A stretch of DNA of 64,000 bases from Pythium myriotylum (GCA_023091665.1 JALJCQ010000009.1:2976001-3040000), one strand, 5' to 3'; shown: positions 1 through 9,877, numbered from the stretch's first letter. A program made the numbers and translations. The notes: a model not told the origin generated them from the letters alone.

Positions 1-2589
1 CAGACAGTGAGCTTATTTTTCACTAACCTTTACGGCACACTACAAAAGTACAAGGACGCGCCGTGGATTCGAGGCACCCAGCTTTTCTTTCAGAGTATGT
101 TCAACATCGCATCTGCTGACTTTACCGCGCTCTGGGCCGGGAAACGCGAGTTGCTCATCGACGTTGGTTTTGGCTCATTGCTGTTCTTGATCATAGCGAC
201 CTACGGTGCTTACTTGTGGTTCGCGTTCTCAGGACGTCATCTGCACAGAAGGTCAGACGAAATCCGCCATGGCCACGAGGCAACCTCATGGGCCAAAATT
301 GCAAGTGAACAACAGATGCGACTCCGAGCCTTCACGGTTGTGATCACGCTGTGCTTGAGTGTATACCTGCCGCTCACCCGCCTGTGTTTGGAAATCATCG
401 CAGCCGCGATCGTCGAGACGCAGCTGTCGTCGTCAAGCATCGGTGACTTAGTCTCTCCGTCGACACTCACTATCGTCCAGCGCTATAGCAGTATCTCAGT
501 TCTGTGGGTTGTGCTTCGCATTGGTGCCGTCGTGTTGCTCGTGACGTTTACGGCCCCGCTGCCGGTGCTTCTCGTACGCGCGATCACAGAAAACAAACCC
601 ACCGGATCACCCGAGAATCCGCTCATCACATACGATGTGGACGGCGAGCCCGTGCCATTCGACGACAAAGTGTACGCGCGTCTCGTAGCGAGTGATCCGA
701 GCCAATTGCGTTGCCCTTATCGCTCGTTGTATGCTGGTTTCGAGCAGCGATGGAGTCACTACAAAGTGTTTCAGCTGCTCTTCAAGGTTGCACTCATTGT
801 GCCATTGATTCTTACTCGAAATCGTGGCATCCGAAGTATCGTGACCAGCGTCATATATTCGCTAATTGTTCTTGTGACTTCGTATGGCACGCCGTTCAAT
901 GATCCCCTCAATAACGTGATGGAGTTGAGTGGTAAGATTGCGGCGCTCGTGACGTGCATTGGAGGTGTGCTACTTGCATTCTTCGCAGACCATGAACGCA
1001 TTCAACTTGTCGTGGGTGTTGTGGTGAACATAGTGAACGGTGTAAACCTCGTTATCATGGTTGGTATATTACTATTTGGAATGAAGAAAACGCGGCTCTG
1101 GATCAAAAATCGACTCGGGACCCTCACGTTTAGTGACACAGTGCGTGACATCCATGATGCACCAGCAGCAAATATTATCCCGAGCTGGGATCTCGAGAAA
1201 GAAATCAAGCATCGCATTTGGCACCACTTCTGGGAGTCGACTTTGCTCTCGTTGGAAGGAAGCCAGGTTATAATCCAGCGACTTGCAAGTCTTCAGCATG
1301 CGGTGACGGAGTCTGGAGTAGAGAACGTCAAGCGCCACTGGCAGGGTCAGTCCGTCGAATACATTGCGAGTATGCGCATGGCCGCTCGTCGCATGCTAGA
1401 AGGAGTTGATGTGTTTTGGGACGACGCGTCGGGAGCGCGTGACGGTTTTCTTGACTCAAAGAGCTGCTTTGGAAAGATGTACATCCGCCCGTACCCGTTC
1501 CACTGTGTCGTTGTGTACGACGACTCCAAAGATGAAGCGATCGTGCGAGACGACAAGTTTCCTTCATTCTTTTTCCTCAACTTCTCGCCCACCATCCAAT
1601 CTCGACGTCTGCTACGCCAGAAGCTTCGTGCATTGAGTGAGGCAGAAGTCCAAATTTACTTTCCTTTCTCTCGCCAGGAGACTGTGACAGTTGAAGATGG
1701 CACAGAAACAACGACGACAACGAATGCCGAAGGAAAGACTGAGACAACAACCAAGACTCGGTACACCACTGTGGAGTTCACGTGCTACTACACGACAGGT
1801 GTTGTTCACGTCGGTGCGAACTCCAACCACGAAATGTCAGCGGGATTCAACTTCACCATGACGTACAGCGACGGACACGGCGATGCGATTGCGCCACATA
1901 CCGGTCAAGTTCATCACCAGCAGAATCGAGTAGCGACGATGGGCCCAGGCCACGTTGGGCTAACTCCAGAGATGCAAGAGAGCGAACAACTCCGAGGGAT
2001 TTTTCAGCAAACGCAGTCGCGATGGATCCCGGGTGTGGCTCAACTCCAGGAACGATATCACCAGTACCGAATGCGACTCATCGATCGTCACACAGCCGCG
2101 AACCGCATTCTGGGAGACGGTTTCTGGTATTTCGTGTTAAATAATTCGAGGCTGCCGCGATATAAGCTTCGGCAGTACCTGGAGACAGAAGAAACCAGCC
2201 CCGTCCTACGAAAACTTGCTGAAACCCACGCGGGTGCACTCGATTTTTTGTACCATCGCATGGGATTTGTCCATTCCCACTTGGCGTGCTCGCTTTGGTA
2301 TGTGTTCTGGGACGACGTGTTTGGTCGAAATGGAGACATGGGTCGACTCAAGCCTTTCGCACGAGACTTGGACCCATCTGTGCCAAGCTCAATCGCGTAC
2401 CGAGTACTGAAGCGAGAGGAGCTCATGGCGTGGCTCAAGCAAAAGAAACTATGGGGTCGACCATTTTCGTGGAGAACAATCGCGCTGGGCACCCGCTGTT
2501 TGTTCCATGATCGGATCCTCCAGCTATTATACGAAAGAATGCACCGCCTCATGGAGCCTGATGCTGTTCCTGTGAAGCCAAATCGATGA
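1..2589 (+). CDS. Large polytopic membrane protein, 5' partial, unknown function
   Basis: The reading frame is open from the first base, and no ATG in good context precedes the first membrane segments, so the N-terminus probably lies upstream of the window. About 860 residues are visible. The first ~370 contain some seven or eight hydrophobic segments (for example around residues 55-75, 105-135, 165-190, 255-300 and 310-360), followed by a long soluble C-terminal region of about 480 residues. That region holds a Thr/Glu-rich low-complexity stretch near residues 560-590 and a Trp/aromatic-rich end. A motif of the form YRSLYxGFxxxxxxYKxxQLLxK sits before a membrane helix; it loosely recalls the loop before the channel-like helices of fungal TRP-like and Pkd2-like proteins, but this is weak. 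I do not recognise the family. It ends in TGA, and the next gene starts 1.27 kb downstream on the same strand. Confidence 0.7.
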   Translation, partial: QTVSLFFTNLYGTLQKYKDAPWIRGTQLFFQSMFNIASADFTALWAGKRELLIDVGFGSLLFLIIATYGAYLWFAFSGRHLHRRSDEIRHGHEATSWAKIASEQQMRLRAFTVVITLCLSVYLPLTRLCLEIIAAAIVETQLSSSSIGDLVSPSTLTIVQRYSSISVLWVVLRIGAVVLLVTFTAPLPVLLVRAITENKPTGSPENPLITYDVDGEPVPFDDKVYARLVASDPSQLRCPYRSLYAGFEQRWSHYKVFQLLFKVALIVPLILTRNRGIRSIVTSVIYSLIVLVTSYGTPFNDPLNNVMELSGKIAALVTCIGGVLLAFFADHERIQLVVGVVVNIVNGVNLVIMVGILLFGMKKTRLWIKNRLGTLTFSDTVRDIHDAPAANIIPSWDLEKEIKHRIWHHFWESTLLSLEGSQVIIQRLASLQHAVTESGVENVKRHWQGQSVEYIASMRMAARRMLEGVDVFWDDASGARDGFLDSKSCFGKMYIRPYPFHCVVVYDDSKDEAIVRDDKFPSFFFLNFSPTIQSRRLLRQKLRALSEAEVQIYFPFSRQETVTVEDGTETTTTTNAEGKTETTTKTRYTTVEFTCYYTTGVVHVGANSNHEMSAGFNFTMTYSDGHGDAIAPHTGQVHHQQNRVATMGPGHVGLTPEMQESEQLRGIFQQTQSRWIPGVAQLQERYHQYRMRLIDRHTAANRILGDGFWYFVLNNSRLPRYKLRQYLETEETSPVLRKLAETHAGALDFLYHRMGFVHSHLACSLWYVFWDDVFGRNGDMGRLKPFARDLDPSVPSSIAYRVLKREELMAWLKQKKLWGRPFSWRTIALGTRCLFHDRILQLLYERMHRLMEPDAVPVKPNR

Positions 2590-3778
2590 GTCGGCGGCCA
2601 GCGAAGATTTCTTCACGGAGCATTCCGGATCCATGCATCATGCACGTGCTCTCTCCTCGAGATTGATGAAGATAGTGGCACTGAAAGCTGAATTTCCATC
2701 GAATACCATGAGAAGGCGGCCGGCGACTGTGGAGAGTAACGGAAAACGAGGTACGTGTTGTGGATTCGACGCAACCCCTCTCAGTCTCTCATGAGGCTTC
2801 TATTCAGAATTTACCATGACGCGCTTCTGCTGTATTTATCCTGACCTCGCAAGCGTTCGACGCGGGAAATTGTGCCCTGGCTTTGGCCGAACCTGTCATC
2901 GATGTTCCTGTTCGCCGAAGAGATGGCGTTCAGTCGAAACCGTCATGGGATGAGTCTGATGTGACAGCACCGCCTGTTTATGCACAGTATCGTGAAGCTC
3001 AATCTGGTCGACAAATCGGAACATGAGTCTGGGGCAATGAAGGTGACTAAGCCTACTCCCCGAGCGGCTGAGCCGGGAATGACTCCCAGTCTCACGTGAT
3101 GAGAAGGTGCTCTCGAGATTGCACTGATTGGTGATTTGCAGCGAACCATGCGAATCTCTTTGTTGGGAACAACCACAAACATCCAACGAACTTCGAACTT
3201 GGCCATAAGTGGTACCCTGGAGCATGCACGATTCATCCATGAACATTTCATCAATTACCAAGGCCGAGCGCGTCATGATACGGCACTTGTTACAGCGTCT
3301 TTGGTGCTATCCCAAGCCAACATTTGTACTTGCCTAATTGCTTTTCGATACGGTGGCGGGAGCAATCGCACGAGTTATTTAGATGGGATGCAACAGGATA
3401 ATGTGATTCACGGTGTCCAGAGTTTGCACAAAGTGGGTATGCCTCGCGCTCCATAATGACCCAGATGCAAAGCTTCGATTAGTCCTGTCGACTTCGATCA
3501 ATTGTTGCCTAATTTTGAAGATCCAACCAACTAAAGGTGTGAAGTGATACCTGATGGTGTGGGTGGCGAAAATAATCGGGCCGACAGTTGTGCAATCTCA
3601 CCTCCCCGCCCATCTCAATTATCCACAATTGAGTCAGCTGTTGGCGGTTGACTGGGTATGGTGCTCCTCGTTTTCTCTCTGTGTCTGTATGCGAGGTGAG
3701 ATCGCCACTGCGTCTTCTGTAGCACTCCCTTGCAGACGCCGTTGGCTCCTTTGGGAAGCTTCTGTTCTCGAGATGCTT
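2590..3778. other. Intergenic region before FBT1
   Basis: No convincing gene is seen; the short open frames here have no recognisable protein features. The stretch holds a TGAGCCGGG motif (3069-3077), also found upstream of FBT2 and FBT3, and the shared 20-bp inverted-repeat motif at 3614-3633. Confidence 0.5.
3614..3633. promoter_or_regulatory. FBT-shared inverted-repeat motif, copy 1
   Basis: CTCAATTATCCACAATTGAG has 7-bp arms (CTCAATT / AATTGAG) around ATCCAC. The identical 20-mer occurs before FBT2 (6571-6590) and a diverged, enlarged version before FBT3 (9667-9718). It lies 222 bp before the FBT1 ATG. An operator-like role is inferred from the conserved sequence and spacing. Confidence 0.6.
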
Positions 3779-3797
3779 CTCATTCTCCATTCTGTCC
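3779..3797 (+). promoter_or_regulatory. Oomycete initiator (Inr) of FBT1
   Basis: CTCATTCTCCATTCTGTCC matches the oomycete Inr and flanking region. It implies transcription start near 3782, downstream of the earlier in-frame open sequence, and supports translation from the ATG at 3856. Confidence 0.55.
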
Positions 3798-3855
3798 TCT
3801 ACCGCTCAAGCCAAGAAAACCCAACGGCAACGGACTAAAAGAATCTGTGGAAGGT

Positions 3856-5556
3856 ATGGTCGGACCAGCCACTAGCGACCTCGTCGAGCGCGTTTCGTAC
3901 GTCTCATCGACCGCCAAGAAGCTCAACGAAAGTGATTATGGTGAGGCCAAAACCCCAACGATCGACGACCTCGAAGGGGGTGCTCTCCGTGCAGGCGGTC
4001 GCCCGAACCTGTACAGCAGAGACTATTGCGGTATTCTGATCCAGTACGTTGGTGTCGGCATGGTCTACGGAACGCTTCCCCACACCATCTACCCAGTGCT
4101 CCAGCAGTACCTCAACATGGAAGGCACACAAATCCTCTCTTCCAGCGTCCTGGTCAACCTCCCTTGGTCTTTCAAGGTCGTCTACGGCATCTTGTCGGAC
4201 TGCTTCCCCATCTTCGGCTATCGCCGTCGTCCGTTCATGATTATCGGCTGGTCGGTTTGCTTCTTGATGTTGTTGATCATGGCGTGCTCCAAGATCGGCA
4301 AGCCGTACTACCTCGTTCGTTCGCTCCACGACAAGAAGCCGTCGTTGTACACAGCAGAGGACTGGAAGAACATCAACAAGGATGCGCCGGATCGAGGTGG
4401 CAAGCTGATTATTATGATGATGCTCGCCGCTGTTGGTTATGTCGGTGCGGATGTCGCTGCTGATGGTGTGGTTGTCGAGTTGGCTCAGCGTGAGCCAGAG
4501 GCCGTTCGCGGCACCACACAGACCACGATCTACATGGTGCGCACGATCTTCATGACGATTTCTGTGTGTATCACCGGTTTCCTGTTCAATGGCGAGGACT
4601 ACGGTGGCAAGTTCGACTTCTCTCTGTCGTTCCCACAGCTGATGCTCATTTTGACACTCTGTCTCGTCCCGGTCATCCCGTGCACGTGGTTTTTCATTAA
4701 GGAGGAGAAACATCCTGGTGTCAACTTCAAGAACTATATCTCCGAGTTCTGGGAGTTGCTGCAGACTCGCGCTATGTACCAGGTCATCGCGTACCGTTTC
4801 TTTTCATCGGTTTTTGAGCGCATTTCGATGGTTGGTAGCTCTCCGATCGCTTCATACTGGGCCAAGGTGACACCGATCAATGACACAATTGCATCGGTGC
4901 TAAGTAACACTGTCTTCGGCATTGTGCTCTGGTCGACGATGAAGTGGGGTCTCCAGTGGGATTGGCGAATTATGCATGCGATCACCTTAGTCTGCGCACT
5001 GTCCATCGATATGATCATGGTCTTCCTCACAACATGGGATGTTGTCCGTAGCCAATGGTTCTGGCTTGGCCCGCCGATCATCGAGCAGCTCCCATCTGGC
5101 GTCGGCTGGATCATCGCGACCTATGTCGTTGTCGAGCTTGCTGGCGAAGGAAACGAAGGTGCTGTCTACGGTCTGCTCACGACCGTGACCAATTTGTCAA
5201 CGCCGTTCGCCAGTGTCATTACCAAGAACATTGATGCAAAATTCAAGGTGACGAGCAAGGATATTGCCGAGGACTCGCACGAGGTCCGCATGGACGTCAC
5301 CTACGCGTACATCATCATGTATGTGGTCAACTTTTGCGGGTTGTTGTGGCTGCCGCTGTTGCCTCGCCAGAAGAAGGAGACCCAGGAGCTCAAGGCGACA
5401 GGGGGAAAGAACAAGTATATCGGTGCCTTCACGGTTTTCTACCTCACGTTCGCGCTGTGCTGGTCGGTGATGGTGAACGTCATGTCGATCTACCCGAGCA
5501 CCAAGTGTCTCAAAATCGTAGGTGGTCGTGGCTGCAAGAAGACTGTGAAGAAGTAA
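3856..5556 (+). CDS. FBT1: folate-biopterin transporter (BT1/FBT family, MFS fold)
   Basis: Predicted 566-residue membrane carrier of the BT1/FBT family, which in trypanosomatids, plants and cyanobacteria moves folates or pterins; other substrates are known or suspected in the family. Roughly 12 hydrophobic helices are visible. Family landmarks are a YGTLP...YPVLQQYLNMEG segment (residues ~71-90), KVVYGILSD followed by FGYRRRPFMIIGW (~105-131), which is the BT1 signature between helices 2 and 3, and ADVAADGVVVELAQREPE in the region of helices 4-5. The start at 3856 is chosen because MVGPATSDLVERVSYVSS aligns with the starts of FBT2 and FBT3 and because the initiator lies at 3779-3797. No intron is seen. 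The C-terminus ends in a cationic tail (CKKTVKK) shared with FBT2. Substrate and direction of transport are inferred only from the family. Confidence 0.88.
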   Translation: MVGPATSDLVERVSYVSSTAKKLNESDYGEAKTPTIDDLEGGALRAGGRPNLYSRDYCGILIQYVGVGMVYGTLPHTIYPVLQQYLNMEGTQILSSSVLVNLPWSFKVVYGILSDCFPIFGYRRRPFMIIGWSVCFLMLLIMACSKIGKPYYLVRSLHDKKPSLYTAEDWKNINKDAPDRGGKLIIMMMLAAVGYVGADVAADGVVVELAQREPEAVRGTTQTTIYMVRTIFMTISVCITGFLFNGEDYGGKFDFSLSFPQLMLILTLCLVPVIPCTWFFIKEEKHPGVNFKNYISEFWELLQTRAMYQVIAYRFFSSVFERISMVGSSPIASYWAKVTPINDTIASVLSNTVFGIVLWSTMKWGLQWDWRIMHAITLVCALSIDMIMVFLTTWDVVRSQWFWLGPPIIEQLPSGVGWIIATYVVVELAGEGNEGAVYGLLTTVTNLSTPFASVITKNIDAKFKVTSKDIAEDSHEVRMDVTYAYIIMYVVNFCGLLWLPLLPRQKKETQELKATGGKNKYIGAFTVFYLTFALCWSVMVNVMSIYPSTKCLKIVGGRGCKKTVKK

Positions 5557-6748
5557 ATGAAGGTGTCGAGGTTGGCTTTGACTGCAAATTTAGCCAGTTC
5601 CAACTTTGCGTAGCCCTGGTAAAGAACATGTGAGTACTAATCACTCGAGTGTCGCTTTATGTGGCTACGTTGATGACCATAGGACTCGTCCTTCCGTTGC
5701 TATTTAGCCGAGTTGGACGCAGCTGACTCGCGAGAAACCCCGTGTCACTGCGATTATGAGATTGTAAGAACCCTTGGTGGCATGGACGCCTTCTGGTTCT
5801 TCGATCACTTTTATCGAAGACAATCATGCATGGGAAACGTTGAGCACTGTGTGCCTCAGGCATTTTCGACGTTGCATCTACGTTGAGACAACCAACATCC
5901 GGAAGGCGGTGAGGTTATTCAGCTACGGTACTTCAATAGTGGAGTCCCGGCTCATTACTGCATTCCCGCCTCACGCGAAGTAAGAGTCGCCCTATCCCAC
6001 GTTTGGGTTACAGGTGGTCAAGCATTGCCCAAATCAGGCTTGTTCAAGAAATACTCGATGGATTCTCGCGTGAGTCTCACACATGTGGAAAAGAACTCAG
6101 AGCATAAGCATGGTGCAAATTGTAGCTAAAATGCTGCAGCATAGTGTCAACCAAACTCTTCGGGTGTCAATAGATCCTCAAATGGGACTTTTCCATGAAG
6201 TCATCACTGGACCTGGTGATTATCGTGTGAACATAACTGTGCAGACTGGAAATGGACAACACATGCCCTGATCGCCATCCACGTGGGATTCCAAATCGAG
6301 CGAGACCTTGACACTCCCGTCAACAAACACCACGCGCGCCTGTCCCATTGTCAACTCTCGTATGAAATCACTTCCTCATGCTATTGCTGAAGGATATCAA
6401 ATGTCAAATATTCTTGAATCAAGATATATTATCGAATACTAAAACATATGCATTTGATGTGGAAGGTATACATTATCGACGATATCGCTAAAAAAGTGAA
6501 GTTGACACATTGAATGTCAGGCAGGGAAGACTTCCCGCTTCTATGTCCTGGGAATCAGAGTTTCGCCCGCCTCAATTATCCACAATTGAGGGTACCTATG
6601 GATGATTACAGCCGAGTTCAAGACGTTCCCATTGACCGGACGTCCTTTTCTGACCTGTATACGAGGACAAACACAGATCCCCAGTCAATCCTATTCTCTG
6701 CGATCTGCCTGTGAGTTCCCCCCGCCGTTTCTCGAGATCCTACCCAAT
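5557..6748. other. Intergenic region FBT1-FBT2
   Basis: No convincing gene. It contains CCCGGCTCA at 5946-5954 (a motif shared with the other FBT upstream regions) and the 20-bp inverted-repeat motif at 6571-6590. The stretch around 6360-6510 is AT-rich. Confidence 0.5.
6571..6590. promoter_or_regulatory. FBT-shared inverted-repeat motif, copy 2
   Basis: Exact copy of the 20-mer seen before FBT1 (CTCAATTATCCACAATTGAG), 217 bp before the FBT2 ATG. The sequences around the two copies differ, so the motif stands out as conserved. Confidence 0.6.
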
Positions 6749-6769
6749 CTTCATTCTCCGATTTGCGAT
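6749..6769 (+). promoter_or_regulatory. Oomycete initiator plus flanking element of FBT2
   Basis: CTTCATTCTCCGATTTGCGAT fits the Inr (TCATTCTCC) with the adjacent ATTTG element. The expected transcription start is near 6752, about 56 bp before the ATG at 6808. Confidence 0.65.
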
Positions 6770-6807
6770 CCCGCCCTCAAGCCGAACAGAAGATCAAGCG
6801 AGAAGTC

Positions 6808-8505
6808 ATGGTTGCTCCAGCCACAAGCGAACTCATTGAGCGCGTCTCGTACGTGTCGTCGACAAACAAGAAGCTCGATGCCGACTTCACGGAAGCCAAG
6901 ACGCCCAACGTCGGTGATCTCGAAGGGGGTGCTCTCCGTGCAGGCGGTCGCCCGAATCTCTGGAGCAAGGACTATATTGGCATCCTCATCCAGTATGTCG
7001 GCGTCGGCTTGGTCTACGGAACCCTCCCGGCTACAATTTACCCAGTGCTCCAGCAGTACCTCAACATGGAAGGCACACAAATTCTCTCTGCCAGCGTCCT
7101 GGTCAACCTCCCTTGGTCTTTCAAGGTCGTCTACGGCATCTTGTCGGACTGCTTCCCCATCTTCGGCTACCGTCGTCGTCCGTTCATGATCATCGGTTGG
7201 TCGGTGTGCTTCTTGATGTTGTTGATCATGGCGTGCTCCAAGATCGGCAAGCCGTACTACCTCGTTCGTTCGCTCCACGACAAGAAGCCGTCGTTGTACA
7301 CAGCAGAGGACTGGAAGAACATCAACAAGGATGCACCGGATCACGGAAGCAAGCTAGTGATCATGATGATGTTTGCAGCTGTCGGCTACGTCGGAGCGGA
7401 CGTTGCCTCTGACGGTATCGTCGTTGAGCTCGCCCAGCGTGAGCCAGAGGCCGTTCGTGGTACGACCCAGACCACGATCTACATCGTTCGTACCGTATTT
7501 ATGACGGTCGGTGTCTGCCTGACGGGATTCCTCTTCAATGGCAAGGACTACGGTGGTGACTTCGACTTCTCGCTCTCGTTCCCTCAACTAATGCTCATTT
7601 TGACGCTCTCGCTCGTCCCGGTCATCCCGTGTGTGTGGTTCTTCATCAAGGAGGAGAAGCACCCAGGCGTCAACTTCAAGAACTACATCTCAGAGTTCTG
7701 GGAGTTGCTGCAGACTCGTGCCATGTACCAGGTCATTGCATACAAATTCTTCTCTGCCGTGTTTGAGCGCATTTCGATGGTCGGTAGCTCTCCGATCGCG
7801 TCGTACTGGGCCAAGGTCACACCTATCAACGAGACGATCGCATCGGTTCTTAGCAACACGATCTTCGGTGTCACTTTGTACTCGACGATGAAGTGGGGTC
7901 TCCAGTGGGACTGGCGGATCATGCATGCTGTTACGCTCGTTTGCACGCTGTGCATTGATATGATCGTTGTTTTCCTCACAACATGGGACGTTGTCCGTAG
8001 CCAGTGGTTCTGGCTCGGTCCTCCTCTTCTTGAACAGCTCCCGTCAGGCGTCGGCTGGATCATCGCGACCTATGTCGTCGTCGAGCTTGCTGGCGAAGGA
8101 AACGAAGGTGCTGTCTACGGTCTGCTCACCACTGTGACCAACTTGACGACGCCGTTCGCCAGTGTCATTACCAAGAACATTGATGCAAAATTCAAGGTGA
8201 CGAGCAAGGATATTGCCGAGGACTCGCACGAGGTCCGCATGGACGTCACCTACGCGTACATCATCATGTATGTGGTCAACTTTTGTGGCTTGCTGTGGCT
8301 GCCGCTGTTGCCTCGCCAGAAGAAGGAGACCCAGGAGCTCAAGGCCAACGGTGGCAAGAACAAATACATCGGCATGTTCACCGTTCTATACCTGACATTC
8401 TCACTCAGCTGGTCGGTGATGGTGAACATCATGTCGATCTACCCGAGCACCAAGTGTCTCAAAATCGTTGGTGGTCGTGGCTGCAAGAAGACTGTGAAGA
8501 AGTAA
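6808..8505 (+). CDS. FBT2: folate-biopterin transporter (BT1/FBT family)
   Basis: A 565-residue paralogue of FBT1 with the same layout: a short soluble N-terminus (MVAPATSELIERVSYVSS), about 12 hydrophobic helices, the BT1 landmarks YPVLQQYLNMEG and FGYRRRPFMIIGW near residues 80-130, and a cationic CKKTVKK end. The start at 6808 follows the initiator at 6749-6769 and aligns with both paralogues. The DNA is patchy relative to FBT1. The block 8154-8285 looks identical to FBT1 5206-5337, while neighbouring blocks differ at many silent sites, which suggests gene conversion. The frame is intact throughout. Likely a plasma-membrane or organellar pteridine/folate carrier, inferred from the family. 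Confidence 0.88.
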   Translation: MVAPATSELIERVSYVSSTNKKLDADFTEAKTPNVGDLEGGALRAGGRPNLWSKDYIGILIQYVGVGLVYGTLPATIYPVLQQYLNMEGTQILSASVLVNLPWSFKVVYGILSDCFPIFGYRRRPFMIIGWSVCFLMLLIMACSKIGKPYYLVRSLHDKKPSLYTAEDWKNINKDAPDHGSKLVIMMMFAAVGYVGADVASDGIVVELAQREPEAVRGTTQTTIYIVRTVFMTVGVCLTGFLFNGKDYGGDFDFSLSFPQLMLILTLSLVPVIPCVWFFIKEEKHPGVNFKNYISEFWELLQTRAMYQVIAYKFFSAVFERISMVGSSPIASYWAKVTPINETIASVLSNTIFGVTLYSTMKWGLQWDWRIMHAVTLVCTLCIDMIVVFLTTWDVVRSQWFWLGPPLLEQLPSGVGWIIATYVVVELAGEGNEGAVYGLLTTVTNLTTPFASVITKNIDAKFKVTSKDIAEDSHEVRMDVTYAYIIMYVVNFCGLLWLPLLPRQKKETQELKANGGKNKYIGMFTVLYLTFSLSWSVMVNIMSIYPSTKCLKIVGGRGCKKTVKK

Positions 8506-8865
8506 ACCAGGGGTTAGCAAAGCGCGAATCTGATCCTTTGGGAAAAGGACGTAAACACCCTCGCCCTATGGCGTGAGATAGGCACGTTAGGGTCTCAATT
8601 CGGTAATATACCCTCACAAGCCTTTCGCTTTGCTTTCGACGGTGAATCAGAAGATGGTGTGAAATGCAGTGCCTGGATTCGCCTGAGAGGATGATCGCGT
8701 TTGGATCCAAGCCTTCGGGGTGTTAACATGATCTTGGATCAAAACCTTCGTGGTGATCACATTTTCAAAAAATTCTCTTCATGATCGAGTTCTCGGTTGG
8801 CACACCAGTGTTGATGACTCGATAAGAGATGAGTGATTAATGTCGAGTGGCTGGCGTTGTTACTG

Positions 8866-8922
8866 TGGTTTCCACTTTCGAAGGGGTGTATAAGTTATAC
8901 ACCCCTTCGAAAGTGGAAACCA
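8866..8922. repeat. Perfect 28-bp inverted repeat with 1-nt spacer
   Basis: The left arm 8866-8893 (starts TGGTTTCCACTTTCG) is exactly complementary to 8895-8922, with a single G between them. It could form a cruciform or RNA hairpin of 28 bp. Confidence 0.9.
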
Positions 8923-8939
8923 GCTTATACAGTATAAGC
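8923..8939. repeat. Small inverted repeat next to the 28-bp hairpin
   Basis: GCTTATAC (8923-8930), one A, then GTATAAGC (8932-8939). It abuts the larger hairpin directly and repeats its TTATAC core. Confidence 0.8.
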
Positions 8940-9248
8940 TTCGCCTCCGCAATCGCGATCGCTTACGACAGTTCCGTGTCGACGCAGGCTGAGAGAACTC
9001 TAGTTGATCTTTCTTTTTCGTGATAGTTCAACAGGAACACTCTTTTTTCACTCACAGGCGCAGTTCCCACGCAGGCGAGTGAGTCCATGGGACATGGCAC
9101 GACTAACCATTGAGAGTGTGCGCAAGGTTTCCGCCGTTGCCAACCAGGAGACAGTACCTTTCTATGCACCATTCCTGATCCCGGCTTGGCATGAGTCCAT
9201 GCCAGACAGCACGACCAACTCTGAGTGTGGGTGTTGTCGTACATCATT

Positions 9249-9269
9249 CCCGGCTCATCGTGAGCCGGG
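9249..9269. repeat. CCCGGCTCA hairpin upstream of FBT3
   Basis: CCCGGCTCA-TCG-TGAGCCGGG is a perfect 9-bp stem with a 3-nt loop. Single arms of the same 9-mer occur upstream of FBT1 (3069-3077) and FBT2 (5946-5954), so it may be a second shared element. Confidence 0.6.
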
Positions 9270-9666
9270 AGGGTGATCTACAGCGTAGCTTCGATGGGGT
9301 TTTTCATCGAGGAACAGTGTCATAACGAGATATTTTCCAACCGTCTGCGATGTCAAACAGAATCGACCTCGACCACCAGCTCAGAAGTGCGGGCTCCAAG
9401 AATGCGGCGAAGACTCGTATCAATAGACAGTGAATCCTCTGCTTTGTCTCTCTTTCTATTCGTCCATCTCCTCCGAAGCGACTAATGGTGACCAGATGTT
9501 GATTGGCATCCACCATGGTAACGGGCATGATCATCAATCGAGTTCACACAATCTAGTGCATCCTAGTCGTTCTAGACGTCGGTTAGTTGCTCTGGCCGTC
9601 TCCGGTGACACATTACTTCGGGTGGAGACAGGATCTGCTCGAAAGCCTGAGTTGCAACGTCTGTTA

Positions 9667-9718
9667 CCCATCCCAATTATCCACAAGGAAGCCTCCAGTT
9701 GTGGGTAATTGACATGGG
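9667..9718. promoter_or_regulatory. FBT-shared motif, copy 3, enlarged inverted repeat
   Basis: Arm 9667-9686 contains CAATTATCCACAA. Arm 9699-9718 is its near complement (17 of 20 positions pair by eye), with a 12-nt spacer. It ends 210 bp before the FBT3 ATG, the same distance range as the 20-mers of FBT1 and FBT2. Confidence 0.55.
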
Positions 9719-9856
9719 AGCTGTCGTCGACGTTGGCATCGTCCCGGCTAATCTCCCCTGTCACGGACGTGGACTAATTTCGATCGCCAATCAATCTTCT
9801 TCAATTCTTTGCTCGGTCAACGCTCAGTTCTTGATCGAATCGGATTGCCATTCCGT

Positions 9857-9877
9857 TCTCACTCTTCAATTTTTCTC
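9857..9877 (+). promoter_or_regulatory. Oomycete initiator of FBT3
   Basis: TCTCACTCTTCAATTTTTCTC resembles the Inr plus the AATTT flanking element, about 52-72 bp before the ATG at 9929. Confidence 0.5.

Larger units (their letters stand above)
8506..9856. other. Intergenic region FBT2-FBT3
   Basis: No convincing gene. It contains the long perfect hairpin at 8866-8922, a second small one at 8923-8939, the CCCGGCTCA/TGAGCCGGG hairpin at 9249-9269 and the FBT3 inverted repeat at 9667-9718, each listed separately. Confidence 0.5.
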
